The notes under the pieces are model-generated. The model did no database searches, was not told where the DNA came from, and saw only the letters and a list, made by a program, of their open reading frames with translations. From NCBI RefSeq assembly GCF_001623525.1, contig NZ_CP015225.1, forward strand, positions 6,212,501 to 6,276,500: 64,000 nucleotides of DNA. The letters run 5' to 3'. Made by a program: the position numbers and the translations under genes. Positions within the stretch are counted from its first letter, which is position 1. Each line of letters opens with the position of its first letter. Source of the stretch: Pseudomonas fluorescens. GTDB taxonomy: Bacteria > Pseudomonadota > Gammaproteobacteria > Pseudomonadales > Pseudomonadaceae. Positions 60,905-64,000 of the stretch are shown in pieces.

Positions 60905-61033
60905 GTGGCGAGGGAGCTTGCTCCCGCTGGGCTGCGAAGCGGCCCCAATTGGATCACTGCGATCATTCAGGTAGACCGCGTCAGGCGTTTTGCGACGGCT
61001 GCGCCGCCGAGCGGGAGCAAGCTCCCTCGCCAC
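60905..61033. repeat. REPIN, family 2
   Basis: Head GTGGCGAGGGAGCTTGC and tail GCTCCCTCGCCAC are normal. The right inner arm reads CGGCTGCGCCGCCGAGCGGG. Confidence 0.92.
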
Positions 61034-61069
61034 AAGAGCCTGCTCGCTGCTGTTAGGCGATACAGTTGC

Positions 61070-62476
61070 TCAGCCCGCCTGCTTCATCTGCCGCAACGGT
61101 AATTCCACGCGGAAGGTGGTGCCGACGCCGACTTCGCTGCGTACCGTGATTTCGCCGTGGTGTTTTTTCACGATGCCGTAGGACAACGACAGCCCGAGCC
61201 CTGTGCCCTGGCCGATGGGTTTGGTGGTGAAGAACGGGTCGAAGATTTTCTGCAGGGTATCGGGGGGGATGCCCGAGCCGTTGTCGGCGACTTCGATCCA
61301 TACGGTTTCTTCACCAACGCCGTTGCGCAGGGTGATGGTGCCGCGCTCGGGGCCGATGGCCTGGGCGGCGTTGACGATCAGGTTCATGATCACCTGGTTG
61401 ATCTGCGACGGCAGGCATTCCACTTCCGGCAACGGCGTGTACTCCTTGACCACGTCGGCCTTGTATTTGATTTCATTGGCGACGATGTTCAACGTCGAAT
61501 CCATGCCGTGCTGCAAATTGGCCATCTGCCATTCCTGGCTGGAATCGACGCGAGAGAAATCCTTCAGGTCCTTGACGATCTGCCCGACCCGGCCAATGCC
61601 ATCCTTGGACTCCTTGATCAGCAGGGGAATGTCCTCGACGAGAAAGTCCAGCTCCACCTGTTCGCGCAGCTTGCGCAATTGCACCACCAGCTCCGGCGAG
61701 GCGATGGCCCCCTCGGCGCTGCCGTAGGCGCTGAGCATTTCCTGGAGTTTGCCGAAGTAGCCGTCCAATGCACCCAGGTTGGAAGAAATGAAACCGATCG
61801 GGTTGTTGATTTCGTGGGCCACCCCAGCCGCCAACTGTCCCAGCGAGGCGAGCTTTTCCGATTGCACCAGTTGGGTTTCCAGCATCTTGCGTTCGTCGAT
61901 TTCCATTTGCAGCAGCTCGCTGGCCTGTTTGAACGCCTGGGTGCGTTGTTCCACCAGGTCTTCGAGCTTGTTCATTTTCAGTTGCGCGCGGGAGGTCATT
62001 TCCCATTTGGTGGTCAGGGTGTTGGCCATCTGCTGGACTTCGATGTTGTCGAACGGCTTTTTCAGGATCAGCAAACGGTCGTGGCCGTTCAGACGGTCGA
62101 GCAGTTCATCCCAGGAATAATCCGAATAGGCGGTGCAGACCACCACTTGCAACTGCGGGTCGCGCTTCCAGAGTTCTTCGATGGTCTTGGCGCCATCCCA
62201 GCCTTCGGGCATGCGCATGTCGACAAAGGCCAGGGCATAAGGACGCCCTTTTGCCGCTGCCTCCAGCAACTTGTTCAGGCCTTCCATCCCGCCATAGGCC
62301 GAGTCGAGTTCGAACACGGTGGCAGCAGGTTTGGGTGCTTCGCCGAACAGCGCGCTTTCCATGTCCAGCAAGTCAGCGTTGCTGTCATCCTCCGGGGTGA
62401 GGATCTTGCGGAAATCTTCATGAATGGCGGGTGTATCGTCGATCAACAGGATGCGGCGGTTACTCATGCTATTCAT
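61070..62476 (-). CDS. Hybrid sensor kinase with N-terminal receiver domain
   Basis: This 468-residue cytoplasmic protein starts with a response-regulator receiver (residues about 7-150): [11 protein letters not shown] has the acidic pair, [12 protein letters not shown] the phospho-acceptor Asp, and ILKKPFD the conserved Lys. A coiled coil (about 165-205) leads to the kinase: H-box [14 protein letters not shown]-box [12 protein letters not shown]-boxes [10 protein letters not shown] and [14 protein letters not shown]. There are no membrane segments. It overlaps the next kinase gene by 4 nt and is probably its phosphorelay partner. AAGGTGAG precedes ATG 62476. No DNA-binding output domain is visible in the window. 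Confidence 0.93.
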   Translation of the reverse strand: MNSMSNRRILLIDDTPAIHEDFRKILTPEDDSNADLLDMESALFGEAPKPAATVFELDSAYGGMEGLNKLLEAAAKGRPYALAFVDMRMPEGWDGAKTIEELWKRDPQLQVVVCTAYSDYSWDELLDRLNGHDRLLILKKPFDNIEVQQMANTLTTKWEMTSRAQLKMNKLEDLVEQRTQAFKQASELLQMEIDERKMLETQLVQSEKLASLGQLAAGVAHEINNPIGFISSNLGALDGYFGKLQEMLSAYGSAEGAIASPELVVQLRKLREQVELDFLVEDIPLLIKESKDGIGRVGQIVKDLKDFSRVDSSQEWQMANLQHGMDSTLNIVANEIKYKADVVKEYTPLPEVECLPSQINQVIMNLIVNAAQAIGPERGTITLRNGVGEETVWIEVADNGSGIPPDTLQKIFDPFFTTKPIGQGTGLGLSLSYGIVKKHHGEITVRSEVGVGTTFRVELPLRQMKQAG

Positions 62477-64000
62477 GGCTCACCTTCTGCAAGTTTCAGG
62501 GGCAGTTGCAGTTGGAACGTCGCCCCCCTGCCTGGCCCCTCACTGTGGGCGGTGAGGCGGCCTTCCATTTCAATGGCCGCCAATGCGCAACTGTGCAGGC
62601 CAAAGCCGTGGCCTTCCTTACGCGTGGTAAAACCGTGGGCGAAGATGCGCGTCATGTTTTCCTCCGGAATACCTTCGCCTTCGTCCTTGACGCTGATTTG
62701 CAGGGTCTGGCCATCGACGACGGCAGCCTTCAGGGTCATGTTTCGCGCATGATTGGAAACCCCCGCCATGGCGTATTTGGCATTGCTGATCAGGTTGATC
62801 AGGATCAACAGCAAGCGGTGTTTGTCACCCATGATCCGCGGCACATCGCCGTATTCCTTGATCACCGTAACATGGTGACGGGTCAGGGCGCCCGAATTCA
62901 TGCGCAAGGCATCTTCGAGCAGTTCGCTGACCACCAAGGGTTCCAGCAGGCTGTTGGCGCCGGCATAGGATTGCTGGGTGGAAACGATGTCCTTGATGTG
63001 GTCCACGCTCTTGCTCAACTGGGCCAGTTCGTCGGTCAGGCCCTGTTGCTCGAGCGCGATGGCCTCGACCAGTTGGTTGAGGTAACCGGGCAGCAGCTTG
63101 CCTTTGGCGTCTTCGGTGAGAAAGTGGCCGAGGTCATCGGCGTGTTCGTTGATCAGTTGCATCGCCTTGCCCAGCCCCTGGGCCTTGCTACTGCGCAGTT
63201 TGCGGCTGACCAGGTCGGCGGAGATGTTCACGCTGTTGAGGACGTTGCCGACGTTGTGCAACACGTTGGTGGCGATTTCCGCCATGCCGGCCTGGCGGGC
63301 GGTGTCCATCAATTCGCTCTGGGTGTCCTTGAGCTGGCGCGTCCGCTCTTCAACCCGCTGTTCCAGTTCATCGTTGGCGCTTTGCAGCGCGTTGTTGACC
63401 CTTTTGATCTCGGCGAAGCTGCGTACCAGCCGGATCGCCAGCCAGATCAGTATCAAGACCAGGAGCGTGGCGAACACCAGCAGGTAGACGTGGTTACGTT
63501 CGTACTTGGCCGCGGCTTTGCTCTGGTCTTTCTCCAACAGGTGAGTAATGGTGTCCAGGTGTCCGGACACGGGGATCGCTTCGATGGCCGCTAACAGCTC
63601 ATTGACCCGCGGTTGTTCGCGCAGGATCAGCGCGATGTGCCTGCTCAGGATGTCAACGGGGCCTTGGAGCCCCTGGGGCATGCGCTCCTTGTTGATGTCC
63701 AGCCGGTTCAGGCCCAGCAGCACCTCGGCGGCTACCTCGCTGGTGCTCAACTGGGCGAACTCCATGCTGCTGAGCAACAGGTCGTAGGTGTCGATGGCGA
63801 CGTTTTGCAGTTGCAGCCGCTCCGTGTCGGGCAGCCGGGCGAACTGGGCCTGGATGTCGTCCTCGGCGGCGGGCAGGAAGGCCATGGAGTTGCGCAGCAC
63901 TGCGTTGTGGGATTTGAACTGTTCCACCAACCGGGTCTTTTCCTTGACCGCCTTGAGGTACTCGTCGCGCTGGGCTTCCCAGAGTGACGGCTTGTGGCGT
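62473..64000 (-). CDS. Membrane sensor histidine kinase (5' end outside window)
   Basis: The visible part is about 508 residues; the frame is open to the window edge, so the N-terminus is missing. A helical periplasmic or sensor region (LQNVAIDTYDLLLSSMEFAQ) ends in a membrane helix (VYLLVFATLLVLILIWLAIRL). A coiled coil (VNNALQSANDELEQRVEERT) leads to an unusual H-box, NVLHNVGNVLNSVNIS, then ATPase boxes NLISNAKYAM, VKDEGEGIPEENM and GHGFGLHSCALA. The HNVGN type of H-box marks a distinct kinase subfamily. It is coupled to the receiver-kinase gene by a 4-nt overlap. Confidence 0.9.
   Translation of the reverse strand, partial: RHKPSLWEAQRDEYLKAVKEKTRLVEQFKSHNAVLRNSMAFLPAAEDDIQAQFARLPDTERLQLQNVAIDTYDLLLSSMEFAQLSTSEVAAEVLLGLNRLDINKERMPQGLQGPVDILSRHIALILREQPRVNELLAAIEAIPVSGHLDTITHLLEKDQSKAAAKYERNHVYLLVFATLLVLILIWLAIRLVRSFAEIKRVNNALQSANDELEQRVEERTRQLKDTQSELMDTARQAGMAEIATNVLHNVGNVLNSVNISADLVSRKLRSSKAQGLGKAMQLINEHADDLGHFLTEDAKGKLLPGYLNQLVEAIALEQQGLTDELAQLSKSVDHIKDIVSTQQSYAGANSLLEPLVVSELLEDALRMNSGALTRHHVTVIKEYGDVPRIMGDKHRLLLILINLISNAKYAMAGVSNHARNMTLKAAVVDGQTLQISVKDEGEGIPEENMTRIFAHGFTTRKEGHGFGLHSCALAAIEMEGRLTAHSEGPGRGATFQLQLPLKLAEGEP

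Overview
The window is chromosomal DNA of a Pseudomonas, most likely of the P. fluorescens complex. Three things point there: the housekeeping genes and their order (valS-holC-pepA, lptFG, lepA-lepB-rnc-era-recO-pdxJ, purL, gcd, purT), the high GC content with Pseudomonas codon use, and the many copies of P. fluorescens-type REP palindromes. The genus call is firm; the species-group call is inference.

Layout. 181-4125: a GntR/FCD regulator, a CynX-like MFS exporter, an NTF2-fold protein, a GIY-YIG protein and a GST-like protein. 4247-7779: a membrane glutaredoxin, the nucleoid proteins NdpA and HU, and the rRNA methylase RlmF. 7943-13404 (minus strand): valS, a small partner gene, holC and pepA. 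13935-16110: lptF-lptG (LPS export), joined through a mosaic REPIN to lepA-lepB-rnc-era-recO-pdxJ (16357-22458). 22663-28624: mltF, purL and a small NIF3-like gene. 29155-30240: a secreted ADP-ribosyltransferase-like toxin made of two tandem domains, the second lacking the catalytic residues. 30588-33181: an L,D-transpeptidase, two Nudix hydrolases, a gamma-carbonic anhydrase and a DUF1289 protein. 33238-34785: an IS110-family insertion sequence inside a REPIN. 34888-42275: a frameshifted Pr6Pr-type membrane gene, a VF530 gene, gcd, purT, a VUT-family transporter, and a siderophore-interacting protein with its PadR regulator. 42704-51417: a CS1/CFA-I class (alpha) fimbrial operon with major pilin, usher, chaperone, minor pilin and three tandem tip-adhesin paralogues. 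51620-64000: a divergent bifunctional penicillin-binding protein, a REP-associated tyrosine transposase (RAYT) between two REPINs, a ProY-like permease, an AT-rich orphan GtrII-type gene, a glutamate-synthase-like flavoprotein, and a pair of overlapping sensor kinases, the second cut by the window edge.

The mobile and repeat layer is the most striking part. About twenty REPIN or REP remnants lie between genes, in at least three sequence families. A RAYT gene sits between two copies of a private REPIN subtype and is the plausible motor for the main family. The IS110 element entered one of these REPINs at a GA dinucleotide. Its 5' noncoding region folds into two guide-bearing loops like the bridge RNA known from IS621. 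One loop carries 7-nt matches to the REP target on both sides of the crossover, and the other carries 7-nt matches to the element's own ends. The recombination specificity can therefore be read directly from this locus.

Functionally, most of the window is core metabolism and envelope biogenesis. The accessory genes (two-domain ART toxin, alpha-fimbriae with an amplified adhesin gene, GtrII-like enzyme, PadR/SIP module) suggest host or surface interaction.
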